64,000 nucleotides of DNA from JANYHH01 sp965249745 (GTDB taxonomy: Bacteria > Deinococcota > Deinococci > Deinococcales > JAAFIG01), in contig OZ252252.1 of the NCBI GenBank assembly GCA_965249745.1, positions 496,001-560,000 on the forward strand. Direction: 5' to 3'. Of the stretch, positions 54,611-63,738 are shown piece by piece. Both the position numbers and the translations under genes were made by a program. The first letter of the stretch is position 1. The number at the start of each line of letters is the position of its first letter. The notes beneath the pieces are model-generated. The model saw only the letters and a program-made list of their open reading frames with translations, was not told the DNA's origin and did no database searches.

Positions 54611-56171
54611 TCAGCTTCCCGAAACCGTTATTGATCGAGCTTCAAAGATTCCGGTCATTGCTCTATTCTGCCATTTTCGCTTTCCACCAACCCAGCTTCC
54701 CACCAACTCCCACTCGAGTACAGCCGCGTCCGCATTGCCGTACACATTGAAATCCGCCCACTTCCCAACCTCGAGCGTCCCGCGATTGCCCTCATCGCCC
54801 TGTGCAATCGCTCCGGCAATCGTGAACGCCTCAATCGCTTCCTCGAGCGTGACCGCGTTGCCTGATCTGAACGGTTCGTTGACGGCGGCGTGAATCCCGA
54901 CGAGCGGGTTGACCTCGCGCACCACGGGCGCGTCGCTCGAGAAAGCGGTGGTGAGTCCCCCGTCCAGCATCGCGCGCAAGTTGTAGCAATCGGGCGCGAA
55001 GGCGTCTGGGACGTACCGCTCGAAATTCCCACTGAGTTCGTGCAGGAAAATCGGTTGCGGCACGACAATCGTCTCGAGCGCGTTGGCGCGGGCGCGATGG
55101 CTCGAGTTGGCGAGTCCGAAATGTTCGATCCGGTGTCGCGCACCATTGGGGTGCGTGCGCTCGAGTCGTTCGTAGACCTCGAGAATCTGATCCAGTGCCC
55201 GGTCTCCAATCGCGTGCGTGCCGATGCGAAAGCCCGCCGGTGCGCCTCGAGCGCGAGCTCGTACAGCTCCTCGGTTTCAAAGCGCAGCACGCCGAGGCTG
55301 GGGGGTTCCACGTTCTTGAACGGTTCGCTGACCGCTGCGGTCGCGCCGCTCAAGCCGCCATCGGCGAAGAACTTCACGCTGTCCACGCGGAGGAAATCGC
55401 TGACGAACTTTTCGGGCAGGGGATAGGTTTCGTCCCCACCGTCCGGGCGGCGAATGAAGAGGACGTTCACGCGAATCGGTAGTTCACCGCCGCCTCGAGT
55501 TCGCGGTACGCCGTCAGCAGTGCTGGGTCAACGGCTGGGTCGGTGCAACTCGTGATGCCGTGTGTGCTAACCACTCGAGACCCGCCAGCACGAAGCGCTT
55601 GTAATCGGACACGGTGAACGGTGGCATCGCCCGCGTCACCAAACCGTGCGCGGTCTCAAACAGCATTCCCCGCTCGAGATCAATCTCGCCGCCGTGCGGC
55701 ACGGGCGTGTCCGATGTGATCCCCGCGAGGCTCAGGGCGCTCGAGTTCGCCGCGTGAATGTGGGCGCAGGTGCGGGTCAGCACGACCGGGTTGCGCGGCG
55801 CGGCGGCGTCCAGCGCCGTGCGCGTTGGGCTACCGCCGAGTTTCGCCTCGTTCCAGCCACGCCCCAGCAACCACTGCCCCGGCTCAAGGGTTGCCGCGCG
55901 GTCAGAGACGAGTTGGTAGACCGCCTCGAGCGTGGCTGCCTCGCGCAAATCCAGCATGGTGGTGCGCAAGATGCCCGACCTTCCAGACGTGAACGTGCGC
56001 GTCGTTCCAACCAGGGAAGACACTCTTCCCCTCGAGGTTGAGCGTTTCTCGAGCCTCGAGATTTGGGTCGTTCAGCGCAATGATGCGCCCATCTTTCACC
56101 GCCATGCTCGAGGCGGTTTGACCTCGAGCCACCCAGATTTTCGCGTTCGTGACGAGCAGGTCAGCTTGCAT
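54611..56171 (-). pseudogene. Amidohydrolase-family gene with four frameshifts
   Basis: Pieces in different frames assemble into one amidohydrolase family 3 protein of about 515 residues. ATG 56171 begins MQADLLVTNAKIWVA. PGWNDAHVHVWK is the metal-binding HxH. Further pieces are WLLGRGWNEAKLGG, FFADGGLSGATAAV, IGTHAIGDRALDQ, HRIEHFGLA, AFSSDAPV and the tail WADFNVYG. Frame changes are needed near 55968 (one extra base), 55562, 55472 and 55239. All catalytic blocks survive, so decay is recent. Family members hydrolyse formamides or cyclic amides. The original substrate is unknown. Confidence 0.85.
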
Positions 56172-56390
56172 GTGAGGGCCCTTCATCCGTCTCGAGCAAT
56201 GGCGCACCAAGTTGCTTCGACTGAATGCGGGGTTCGGGTGGTATGTGTGCTCGAGCCACCTTCTCCCGCCGGGAGAAGGGAAAGTTCAAAAGAGAGCAGC
56301 TCGCTCTTGTTCTTTTCGCCTCTCCCTGCGGGAGAGGCCGCTGAAGGCGGGTGAGGGGGTGAGCGCAGCGAATGCCTTTGACCTTGCCGT
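56172..56390. repeat. Spacer with CTCTCCC-type palindromic repeats
   Basis: Two adjacent inverted repeats are present: CCTTCTCCCGCCGGGAGAAGG (56260-56280) and CCTCTCCCTGCGGGAGAGG near 56320-56340. They are followed by GCGGGTGAGGGGGTGAG. Similar words occur near 7815 and 13850. This is a common class of mobile-looking intergenic palindrome in bacteria. It forms most of the space between the amidohydrolase remnant and the acetyltransferase. Confidence 0.65.
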
Positions 56391-57062
56391 TCACCACGCC
56401 ACCGCCGGGTTGCGCCAGACGATCAAAATCCCATAATTCGCGCAACTCGGGTCCTCGAGGTACTCCGGGATCACGCCGTAAATGCGGTAGCCGCGTTTCA
56501 GTTGAATGCTGATGACAGGATCGAAGCGTTCACCCCGGATAACTTCGTGCAGGTAGGCTTCTATCGGCATCTCGAGTTGCACTGCGCCGTAGCCTTTCGG
56601 CATCGCGCCTGCGAAGTGCCCGTGCAAGCCCAACCGCACGACGAGATCTTGCCTCGCTCGGTACAGCAAACTCGAGAGTCCTTGGCTGCGGTATTCGGGG
56701 TGAACGCCGATGTCCGCGCCGTACAACCACGGTGCGCTCGGGTCGTGCGTGGTGAAATACCCGTCTCCGACGGCGGGGAAAAACTTGTGCTGATAATGCT
56801 GGAAGTCCAAAGGGATTTGCAGGTCGCTCGAGGAGGCGACGATGCGGTTCTGGAGCGTGTCCACGACGGCGTGCTGACCGACGGAAAAAATTTTGATGTG
56901 CGACGCGAAATGATCGGCGAGCATCAACTCCGCGTCCGCCAAATCTGGGAACGAGACGCGCTGAATCAACTCGAGGTCTCGCACCATGTCCGGGGTGCTG
57001 CCTACGACGTGGTAACGCCCGTCCGCGCTCGAGACGAGACTGGACAGCTCGGCGTAGCTCAC
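56391..57062 (-). CDS. GNAT-family N-acetyltransferase coupled to gabT
   Basis: This protein of about 223 residues has the GNAT acetyl-CoA site ADIGVHPEYRSQGLSSLLYRARQDL at about residues 120-145. FFPAVGDGYFTTHD and a C-terminal half ending YGILIVWRNPAVAW complete it. GTG at 57062 overlaps the gabT stop as GTGA. A frame 45 codons longer overlaps gabT and is rejected. Translational coupling with gabT suggests action on a related amine or amino acid. The substrate is unknown. Confidence 0.85.
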   Translation of the reverse strand: MSYAELSSLVSSADGRYHVVGSTPDMVRDLELIQRVSFPDLADAELMLADHFASHIKIFSVGQHAVVDTLQNRIVASSSDLQIPLDFQHYQHKFFPAVGDGYFTTHDPSAPWLYGADIGVHPEYRSQGLSSLLYRARQDLVVRLGLHGHFAGAMPKGYGAVQLEMPIEAYLHEVIRGERFDPVISIQLKRGYRIYGVIPEYLEDPSCANYGILIVWRNPAVAW

Positions 57063-58435
57063 GCGGGTATAAGTTCTTTCGGCTCGAGGCTCGGGGCGTG
57101 TTGCGCGTAGGCACCGCGAATCGCACCCGCGACGACGCCCAAGGCTTCGCGCAGCATCTCTTCGGGGATGTCCAGCGTGGGCAAGAAGCGAATGCAATTG
57201 CTGTACAGTCCCGCCCTAAGCAAAATCACGCCTCCTTCCAAACAACGCTTCGCGGCTTCGGGAACCATTTCCATCCACGGTTCTTTCGTGGTTTGATCCC
57301 TCACGAATTCCACGACCATCATGCCGCCGATGCCGCGCACGTCACCAATGCAGGGCAGTTCCGCTTTCATGGGTTCAAAAATTTCACGCACGACCCGTTC
57401 AATGCGCACCGCGCCCGCTTGCAGCTCTGGGCTTTGCAGCAGTTCCAGTGCCTCGAGTGCCGCGACGCAAGCCAGTGGGTTGCCGCCGTAGGTGCTGCCG
57501 ACGCCGCCAATGTGGGCGCTGTCCATGATTTCCGCGCGACCCGTGACGGCACTGAGTGGCAAGCCCGCCGCTAAACTTTTGGCGCTAATCACCATGTCTG
57601 GCACGACCTCGCTGTGCTGAATCGCCCACATCTTTCCGGTGCGTCCCGATCCAGATTGAATTTCGTCCGCGATCATCACCGCGCCGATGCGGGTGCAGAC
57701 CTCGCGGATTTTCTCGAGGAATTTTTTGGGTACGGGAATGAAGCCGCCCTCACCAACGACGGGTTCGATCACGATGCAGGCGACGGCGCTCCCGTCAATG
57801 TGCGAGATCAATGCGTCGTCCAAATTCTTGCAAGTCCACTCGAGGTAATCGGATTCAGTCATGCCTTTCGGCGTGCGGTACAGGTTCGGGAGTGGCAGGC
57901 GGTAAACTTCCGGCGCGAAAGGACCAAAACCTTTCTTGAACAGCCCCCACTTGCTGGTCATCGCCATCGTCAGGTTGCTGCGTCCGTGGTACGCGCCCTC
58001 GAAGACGATCACCCCAGCGCGACCCGTGAATCGCCGCGCCAGTTTCACGGCGTTCTCCACAGCTTCTGCGCCGCCGTTGCTGAGCAATGTTTTCTTCACA
58101 AAATCGCCCGGCGTCAACCGGTTCAGCGCTTCGCAAACCGCGACATACGGCTCGTAATTGGCGACGATGCTGCACATGTGCAGGTACTTGTCCACCTGCG
58201 CGTGCAAAGCGTTCGTGACCGCTTCCGGGCGATGCCCGACCGCTAACACCCCAATCCCGCCCGCGAGATCAATCAATGTGTTGCCATCCGCGTCGTGAAC
58301 CAGCGAACCCTCGGCGTGGCTGACCGCAATCCCGTTGGCCATCGCCAGCCCCCCCGTGACGGCTTTGGCGCGGCGCTCGTTCAGGGCGTTGGATTGCGGA
58401 CCGGGAATGACGGTGTGTAACTGGATGTGACCCAT
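57059..58435 (-). CDS. gabT: 4-aminobutyrate aminotransferase
   Basis: This 458-residue class III PLP aminotransferase transfers the amino group of GABA to 2-oxoglutarate, giving succinate semialdehyde. Conserved elements are LLSNGGAEAVENAVKLAR, FEGAYHGRSNLTMAMT, IADEIQSGSGRTGKMWA (the PLP-contact Asp) and VISAKSLAAGLPLSAV with the Schiff-base Lys. SKS is replaced by AKS, as in some GabT. ATG at 58435 has AAGGAG 5 nt upstream. GabD at 51753 completes the shunt. Other omega-amino acids could also be substrates. Confidence 0.92.
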   Translation of the reverse strand: MGHIQLHTVIPGPQSNALNERRAKAVTGGLAMANGIAVSHAEGSLVHDADGNTLIDLAGGIGVLAVGHRPEAVTNALHAQVDKYLHMCSIVANYEPYVAVCEALNRLTPGDFVKKTLLSNGGAEAVENAVKLARRFTGRAGVIVFEGAYHGRSNLTMAMTSKWGLFKKGFGPFAPEVYRLPLPNLYRTPKGMTESDYLEWTCKNLDDALISHIDGSAVACIVIEPVVGEGGFIPVPKKFLEKIREVCTRIGAVMIADEIQSGSGRTGKMWAIQHSEVVPDMVISAKSLAAGLPLSAVTGRAEIMDSAHIGGVGSTYGGNPLACVAALEALELLQSPELQAGAVRIERVVREIFEPMKAELPCIGDVRGIGGMMVVEFVRDQTTKEPWMEMVPEAAKRCLEGGVILLRAGLYSNCIRFLPTLDIPEEMLREALGVVAGAIRGAYAQHAPSLEPKELIPA

Positions 58436-58660
58436 GAAACTCCTTGATAGCCACTAGCCGTTGGGCGGTAGCTTCTCACTCGAGCGAATGAACTGAATTG
58501 GTTGTGATCTGACGGGCAAGCCGACGCGAGCGACCTCAAAGACAAGCTAAGCGCTAGCCGCTAGAAACGAGTCGCTCAGCGGTGGTGGAATCGCGTCCGT
58601 TTGCCAGTTGGGTTTCATCGGCGATCTCGAGTGTACCCGATTGAACGAGGCGCGGCTATG

Positions 58661-58702
58661 GCTCGAGAGTCATAGCTTGAGAGTCATGGCTCCAGAGATA
58701 GC
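58661..58702 (+). repeat. Three 14-bp tandem repeats before the GNAT gene
   Basis: GCTCGAGAGTCATA, GCTTGAGAGTCATG and GCTCCAGAGATAGC follow one another directly and end 7 nt before the -10 TAGAAT of the next gene. The first two differ at two positions, and the third is degenerate. The placement suggests regulator sites or slippage in the promoter. Confidence 0.7.
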
Positions 58703-58720
58703 TGAGTTTAGAATGGTCGC

Positions 58721-59182
58721 GTGCCACTGCCAGATTTGGATGCCAACTCCGCGTTGCACCTGCGAAAAGCGGCGATGCGGGATGTGGAGGCGATGCTGCA
58801 ACTGATCGCGCACTGGGCGCGACGCGGCGCGATGCTACCGAAATCGCGGGACGTGTTGTACCAGGAGATTCGGGATTTTTATTTGTTGGAAACTCAGGAC
58901 GGCGGGTTGGCGGGCACCGTCGGGTTGCATGTCCTGTGGAGCGACCTGGCAGAAATTCGCAGCTTAGCAATTCACCCGAACTTTCAGGGCAAGGGGCTAG
59001 GGAAACGCCTCGTACTGGGTGTGGAAGAGGAAGCCAGGGATCTGGGAATTTTGCGGCTGTTCGCGTGGACCTTGGAACCGGTATTTTTTAGGGCGTGCGG
59101 ATATCAGGAGATTGACCTCGAGATGCTGCCGCCGAAGGTGTACAAGGAGTATCACAAGAGCGCGATGCTGAAGCGAATCTAG
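58721..59182 (+). CDS. GNAT-family acetyltransferase, ArgA-like
   Basis: This 153-residue protein has LRKAAMRDVEAMLQLIAHWARRGAMLPKS, then SDLAEIRSLAIHPNFQGKGLGKRLV as the acetyl-CoA site. FRACGYQEID and ML.PKVYKEY follow. The pattern MLpRs...l...irdF and CGF/Yq.id...lP.kvy is that of short N-acetylglutamate synthases, so it may acetylate glutamate for arginine synthesis. GTG at 58721 lies 6 nt after TAGAAT with no Shine-Dalgarno (leaderless). Other arginine genes are not adjacent. Confidence 0.88.
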   Translation: MPLPDLDANSALHLRKAAMRDVEAMLQLIAHWARRGAMLPKSRDVLYQEIRDFYLLETQDGGLAGTVGLHVLWSDLAEIRSLAIHPNFQGKGLGKRLVLGVEEEARDLGILRLFAWTLEPVFFRACGYQEIDLEMLPPKVYKEYHKSAMLKRI

Positions 59183-59588
59183 CCTCTTTGGTTTTGCGCC
59201 AGTTTTCTCGCCTCGAGAAATGCGCCCCCGGCGCATCGAATGCCAGGGGTGCTCCAGCTCAGACAATCTCGAGGCAGGCCACAACAGCACAATCAGGCGG
59301 TCTGCCTGAGTTATCTCGAGCCGTATCGCTTGCAATGAAATCCTCGGTCTCGCGAGGTAAAAGAATCTGAGCTTCCCTTCTACGAGAGGCGGTTTTTTGG
59401 CTGGACGCTTCGAGAGGAAAGCCATTGCAACGCGCTCACAGTCGAACAACCCAATCGGCACTTGCCGGAAATGAGACCTGCATCGTTTGCAGTTCTGACA
59501 GCCTCGTGCTACGCTCCATGTAACGTTTACATCGCTGTGTCAGTCGTCATTGCCGTCTCGAGCGCTCAGGCTCCGAGGGAGTGAACTC
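59183..59588. other. Intergenic spacer upstream of the LacI gene
   Basis: This 406-bp spacer holds no supported gene. The right third contains the LacI promoter and operator-like palindrome. The rest has several CTCGAG sites and no hairpin of note. Confidence 0.6.
59487..59532 (+). promoter_or_regulatory. lacI-type gene promoter and operator candidate
   Basis: The -35 TTGCAG (59487-59492) and the -10 TACGCT (59510-59515) are 17 bp apart. Immediately after, ATGTAACGTTTACAT (59518-59532) is a near-palindrome centred on CG, like LacI-family operators of the TGTAAACGTTTACA type with one base fewer. Its position at the transcription start suggests autoregulation. Confidence 0.7.
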
Positions 59589-60611
59589 GTGTCTATTCGC
59601 AAAGCCCACCGCACGAGCAGCGCCCGGCAGATTGCCGAGATCGTCGGCGTGTCCATCGCCACCGTGTCCCGCGCGATGAACACGCCGCAGCAGGTCACCC
59701 CGGAAACCCGTGACCGGGTGCTGGCGGCGGCCGCCAAGGTCGGCTATCGTCCCAACCCACTTGGACGCAACTTGGTTGTCGGACGCAGCCACCTGATCGG
59801 TCTGATCGTGCCGAACATTGGCTTTCCGCTGTACGGCACGATGGCGCGCAGCCTGGAAGAAGTATTGGAGCCGCTCGGGTTGCGAGCGCTGTTAGCCTCG
59901 AGCGACGACGACGCGGCGCGAGAGATTGAAGCCGCGCAGTCCCTGCTGCGACACGCGGTGGACGGCGGCATCGTGATTAATTCCAGAGCCGATTACCGCC
60001 TGCCGCAGCCACCGCGCTTCCCGTGGGTGCATATCTCGCCCGAGGTCGCGGGCGTGCCGGGAGCGGTCGAGTTGGACAACCGCGCCGGGGGACGCCTCGC
60101 GGCGCAGCACCTGCTGGCTATCGGTCGGCGCAAGTTGGCGCACATCGCCGGGGTCGGACGCGAAGGTCACGACCGCGAAAACGGCTGGCTCGAGGCTTTG
60201 AGGCAGGCTGGGGTGACGCCCGTGAGTCGCGCTCCCGGCGATTACTCGGAACAGGCTGGTCGTGCCGGAACTCGAGCGATTCTCAGTCGGGTCGGACGCG
60301 ACGGGCTGAACGGGTTGTTCGCGTCCGGCGACATCATGGCCGCCGGAGCCATGCGAGAACTGCGGGCGGTGGGTCTGCGGGTTCCCGAGGACGTGGCCGT
60401 GATCGGCTTCGACGACGCCGAGATCGCGGGGCTGCTGTCTCCGGCGCTGACCAGCGTGCGCCAACCGGCCGCCGCGATGGGCGAGGCTGCCGCGCGTTTG
60501 CTGCTGCACACCTACAGTCTCGCCCCACCAGGACTCGCGGCGCTGCCGGTGTTATTCGAGCCGGAGCTGGTCGTGCGTGGCTCCACGGTGGCAGGCAATG
60601 ACACATCTTGA
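59589..60611 (+). CDS. LacI-family transcriptional regulator of the adjacent ABC importer
   Basis: This 340-residue repressor has N-terminal HTH SARQIAEIVGVSIATVSRAMN with the following hinge GYRPNPLGRNLVVGRSHLIG. A periplasmic-binding-protein-like sugar domain follows (IGLIVPNIGFPLYG, FASGDIMAAGAM, VIGFDDAEIAGLLSP and the closing TSVRQPAAAMGEAAARLLL). GTG at 59589 follows GGGAG by 7 nt. A longer frame from 59550 lacks a ribosome site. The importer genes follow on the same strand, so it probably senses the imported sugar or oligosaccharide. Confidence 0.93.
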   Translation: MSIRKAHRTSSARQIAEIVGVSIATVSRAMNTPQQVTPETRDRVLAAAAKVGYRPNPLGRNLVVGRSHLIGLIVPNIGFPLYGTMARSLEEVLEPLGLRALLASSDDDAAREIEAAQSLLRHAVDGGIVINSRADYRLPQPPRFPWVHISPEVAGVPGAVELDNRAGGRLAAQHLLAIGRRKLAHIAGVGREGHDRENGWLEALRQAGVTPVSRAPGDYSEQAGRAGTRAILSRVGRDGLNGLFASGDIMAAGAMRELRAVGLRVPEDVAVIGFDDAEIAGLLSPALTSVRQPAAAMGEAAARLLLHTYSLAPPGLAALPVLFEPELVVRGSTVAGNDTS

Positions 60612-60700
60612 AACCTTGATGGGTCATGAAGTTCAAAGGACGAAATCAACTGGGAACACGCTCGAGTAGGTCGTTCGCAGGTAGTCAGAAAGAGGTGTGT

Positions 60701-62374
60701 ATGAACAGAACCGGGAAACTCTGGAAGCCGCTCGTCATCGTTGGGGGTCTGGCGCTCGCGCTGACCGCCGCCCTTTCTACTGGAGCCGCGCAGGGGACCA
60801 CCAAAACGGGTGGCACATTCATCGTTGTGCGCGACAATCAGTGGGGCGCTCACAACTTGAACCCGTTCCTGCCCGGAGATCAGCACCTGCTGCCGACACT
60901 CTCCGCGATTTACGAGACGCTGTTCTTCGTCAACAGTATCTCCGGTGATGTGACGAACGTGCTGGGAGCCGATTACAAGTGGAGCAAAGACGCACTGTCT
61001 TTGACGGTCAACACCCGCAAGAACGTCAAGTGGAACGACGGGCAAACCTTCGATGCCAAGGACGTGGAATTCACTTTCAACTATGTCAAGAAGTACCCGG
61101 CGCTGGACACCTCCGGCGTTTGGAACAACGGTTTGTCGGGCGTCAAGGCGAACGGAACCGATAGTGTCACCTTCACCTTCAACAAGGCCAACACCCCGAT
61201 CTTCACCTACATCGCGCACCTGCCGATCATCCCGGAACACGTCTGGTCATCCATCACCGACCCGCTGACCTTCACCAATCAAAAGCCCGTCGCCACTGGG
61301 CCGTTCGTGTTCGATACCTACTCCGTGCAAGCCCTGAAGGTCACGAAAAACCCGAATTACTGGATGGCCAACAAGCCCGCCGTGGACAGCATCGTCTGGA
61401 CGGTCGCGGGCGGTAACGATGGGGCGCTGCTCAGACTTTTGAAGGGAGAGGTGGACTTCGGCTACGTTGGCGTCACCAACGTCAAAGCGGATTACGCCGA
61501 CAAGAACCCAGCGCTGAACCTGTACTGGTGGCCCGTCAACAACGCCAACTTCTTGTATATGAACAACGCCAAAGCTCCGTTTAATGATGTCAACTTCCGC
61601 CGCGCCATCGCCATGTCCGTGGACACGAAAGACGTGGCGCAAAAGGGCTACAACGGAACCGTCGCGGCCGCCGACCCGAGCGGCGTCATCCCCGCCCAAC
61701 GCGGCAAGTGGCTGAATGCGACCACCACCAAGAACGCGTACACCTTCAATTTGGAGAAAGCCAAGGCGGCCCTGTCCAAAGCTGGCTACAAGACCGACTC
61801 GAGCGGGGCGCTCATGGGCAAAGATGGGAAGTCGCTCGGGACGCTGAAGATTCTGGTCGGCGCGGGCTGGACGGATTTCATTGCGATGGCGCAAGTCGTG
61901 TCTGAAAACCTGAAGAAGGTCGGTCTCACCACCTCGATTGACCAGCAGCAGTGGAGCGGGTACGCGGGCGCACTCCAGACCGGAACCTATGACATGGGCA
62001 TCTCCTGGGGCTGGGGCAACGGCGACACGCCGTACGATCTGTTCTACAAGTCCTTCTCGCCGGAACTGTCAGCCGCCGTGGGCAAGCAAGCCGATTCCAA
62101 CCTGACGCGCTACACCAACGCGGCCGTCACGAAAGCCTTGCAAGCCTTCCGCTCCACCAGCGATGCCACCGCCCGCAAGACTGCGATCAACCAGATCGTC
62201 ACCCAAGTGCTGAGCGACGTACCGTTCGTGCCACTCACCGACCGCTCGCAGTTCTGCCTCTTTAACGCGACGCGCTTCACTGGCTTCCCGTCCGACAAGG
62301 ACCCGTACAACGACGGCAGTCCGGATGACGGCATCGGTGCTCGACTGATGTACTTGAACGTTCACCTGAAATAA
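60701..62374 (+). CDS. ABC transporter substrate-binding protein, family 5
   Basis: This 557-residue exported binding protein has a signal peptide, the segment LVIVGGLALALTAAL with cleavage near AAQGTT. No lipobox Cys follows. The SBP_bac_5 fold is clear from LNPFLPGDQHLLPTLSAIYETLF, NVKWNDGQTFDAKDVEFTFNYVKKY, PIIPEHVW, ATGPFVFDTY and FRRAIAMSVD. Relatives bind peptides, nickel or oligosaccharides. The LacI-type regulator next door favours a sugar such as a beta-glucoside (inference). ATG at 60701 follows AGAGGTG and starts the signal peptide. A hairpin follows the gene. Confidence 0.93.
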   Translation: MNRTGKLWKPLVIVGGLALALTAALSTGAAQGTTKTGGTFIVVRDNQWGAHNLNPFLPGDQHLLPTLSAIYETLFFVNSISGDVTNVLGADYKWSKDALSLTVNTRKNVKWNDGQTFDAKDVEFTFNYVKKYPALDTSGVWNNGLSGVKANGTDSVTFTFNKANTPIFTYIAHLPIIPEHVWSSITDPLTFTNQKPVATGPFVFDTYSVQALKVTKNPNYWMANKPAVDSIVWTVAGGNDGALLRLLKGEVDFGYVGVTNVKADYADKNPALNLYWWPVNNANFLYMNNAKAPFNDVNFRRAIAMSVDTKDVAQKGYNGTVAAADPSGVIPAQRGKWLNATTTKNAYTFNLEKAKAALSKAGYKTDSSGALMGKDGKSLGTLKILVGAGWTDFIAMAQVVSENLKKVGLTTSIDQQQWSGYAGALQTGTYDMGISWGWGNGDTPYDLFYKSFSPELSAAVGKQADSNLTRYTNAAVTKALQAFRSTSDATARKTAINQIVTQVLSDVPFVPLTDRSQFCLFNATRFTGFPSDKDPYNDGSPDDGIGARLMYLNVHLK

Positions 62375-62387
62375 GGTCTGACGGGCA

Positions 62388-62421
62388 GACTCGAGGGGGT
62401 TGATCCTAACCCTCTCGAGTC
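62388..62421. terminator. CTCGAG hairpin after the binding-protein gene
   Basis: GACTCGAGGGGGTT (62388-62401) and AACCCTCTCGAGTC (62408-62421) form a 14-bp stem with one mismatch and a 6-nt loop, 13 bp past the stop. No U tract follows. It may attenuate transcription into the permease genes. Confidence 0.65.
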
Positions 62422-62483
62422 AAACGAATAAAAGGCTCGAGCCGGGTTTTCGCTAATCTGTTGGCGCTCGAGTCGCACGAATT

Positions 62484-62515
62484 CGTAGGGGCAAACACAA
62501 GGATTCGCCCAGCCA
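62484..62515 (+). repeat. GTAGGGG dispersed intergenic repeat, copy 4
   Basis: CGTAGGGGCAAACACAAGG is followed by ATTCGCCCAGCCAG. It shares the CGTAGGGGC head and CGCCCAGCCA tail with copy 2, while the hairpin is mostly lost. Confidence 0.65.
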
Positions 62516-62733
62516 GTCTCGAGCCTGAAATCACATCCCATAACGGTGTTCGAGACAGATAAGTGAATGACGCCTCGTCCCTACGGAGCCACGGGAAAGG
62601 TTCTAGCAGCAAAGTTCAAGAATTTCGGCTGGCTCGAGTTGGCAGGGTTCAAAAACGGTTTCCCTCGAGAACAGTTTTCCCCCTCAGAGGGCGCAGCGGT
62701 TGAAGGTCTCACCCCGTTTTGGAAAGGCGCAGC

Positions 62734-63723
62734 ATGCCCTATCTGGTTCGTAAATTCGCGTTGTTGCTGCTGACCCTCTGGGCGGCGTTGACGATTAACT
62801 TCTTCCTGCCGCGCCTCGTGCCGGGAAATCCGATTGGGGCGATGATCGCCAAGTATCAGGGTCGGCTCGATCCGAACGCGGCTAAAGCGCTGATGATCGC
62901 TTACGGTTTGGAGGGGCACGATAAGAACGTCTTGACGCAGTACGGCGATTACTTGGTGAAGCTGACGCGCGGCGATCTTGGGCGTTCGATCAGCTTTTTT
63001 CCCGCGCCCGTCACCGAAATGATCGGCGGGGCCGCGCCGTGGACGATTGGGCTGGTCGGCGTCAGCACGATTTTTTCGTTCTTGCTCGGGACGGGTTTGG
63101 GCGTCTTCACCGCCTCGAGACGCGGTTCCAAGCTGGCGGACACCCTGGTTCCGCTGGCACTGTTTTTAAATTCCGTGCCGTATTTCTGGTTCGCGCTGAT
63201 TTCGCTGTACCTGTTCGCGTTTCTGCTGGGTTGGTTTCCGCTCGGGGGCGGTGTGGATATCGTCACGGGTCCGACTTGGAGCCTCAGTTGGATCGGGTCG
63301 GTGATCGGGCATTCGATCCTGCCCGGCGCGACGATTGTCTTGACGGCGATGGGCGGCTGGCTGATCTCCATGCGGAACAATCTGGTTTCCACGCTCGGCG
63401 AGGATTACGTGGCGTTCGCTAGAGCCAAGGGTTTGCCGGAATCGCAGGTGCTGTACCGCTACGGGGTTCGCAATGCGATTCTGCCGAGCCTGACGGCTTT
63501 TGGCATGGCGCTCGGGTTCGTGCTGGGCGGTTCCATTCTGACCGAAGTGGTCTTCGGGTATCCGGGTTTGGGCACGCTCTTGTATCACGCGGTCACGAGT
63601 TTGGATTACCCGCTGATGCAAGCGATCTTCCTCTTTATTTCCCTGGCGGTGCTCGCCGCGAATTTCCTGGTGGACGCCACTTACACCTTGCTGGACCCTC
63701 GAGTCCGCGACGGACGGGGCTGA
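62734..63723 (+). CDS. ABC transporter permease, DppB-like
   Basis: This 329-residue inner-membrane subunit has about six helices. The N-terminus YLVRKFALLLLTLWAALTINFFLPRLVPGNP is the DppB/OppB type. The EAA loop that contacts the ATPase is in DYVAFARAKGLPESQVLYRYG, followed by NAILPSLTAFGMALG. EVVFGYPGLGTLLYHAV precedes the last helix. ATG at 62734 follows AAAGG. It works with the binding protein upstream and the DppC-like permease 15 bp downstream. Confidence 0.95.
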   Translation: MPYLVRKFALLLLTLWAALTINFFLPRLVPGNPIGAMIAKYQGRLDPNAAKALMIAYGLEGHDKNVLTQYGDYLVKLTRGDLGRSISFFPAPVTEMIGGAAPWTIGLVGVSTIFSFLLGTGLGVFTASRRGSKLADTLVPLALFLNSVPYFWFALISLYLFAFLLGWFPLGGGVDIVTGPTWSLSWIGSVIGHSILPGATIVLTAMGGWLISMRNNLVSTLGEDYVAFARAKGLPESQVLYRYGVRNAILPSLTAFGMALGFVLGGSILTEVVFGYPGLGTLLYHAVTSLDYPLMQAIFLFISLAVLAANFLVDATYTLLDPRVRDGRG

Positions 63724-63738
63724 TATGGAGACGCTGAC

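Larger units (their letters stand above)
62375..62733. other. Spacer between binding protein and permease genes
   Basis: The 359-bp spacer contains the CTCGAG hairpin (62388-62421) and a GTAGGGG repeat (62484-62515). A ribosome site precedes the permease at 62734. A gap of this size inside an ABC operon suggests partial termination, so that more binding protein than permease is made. Confidence 0.65.
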
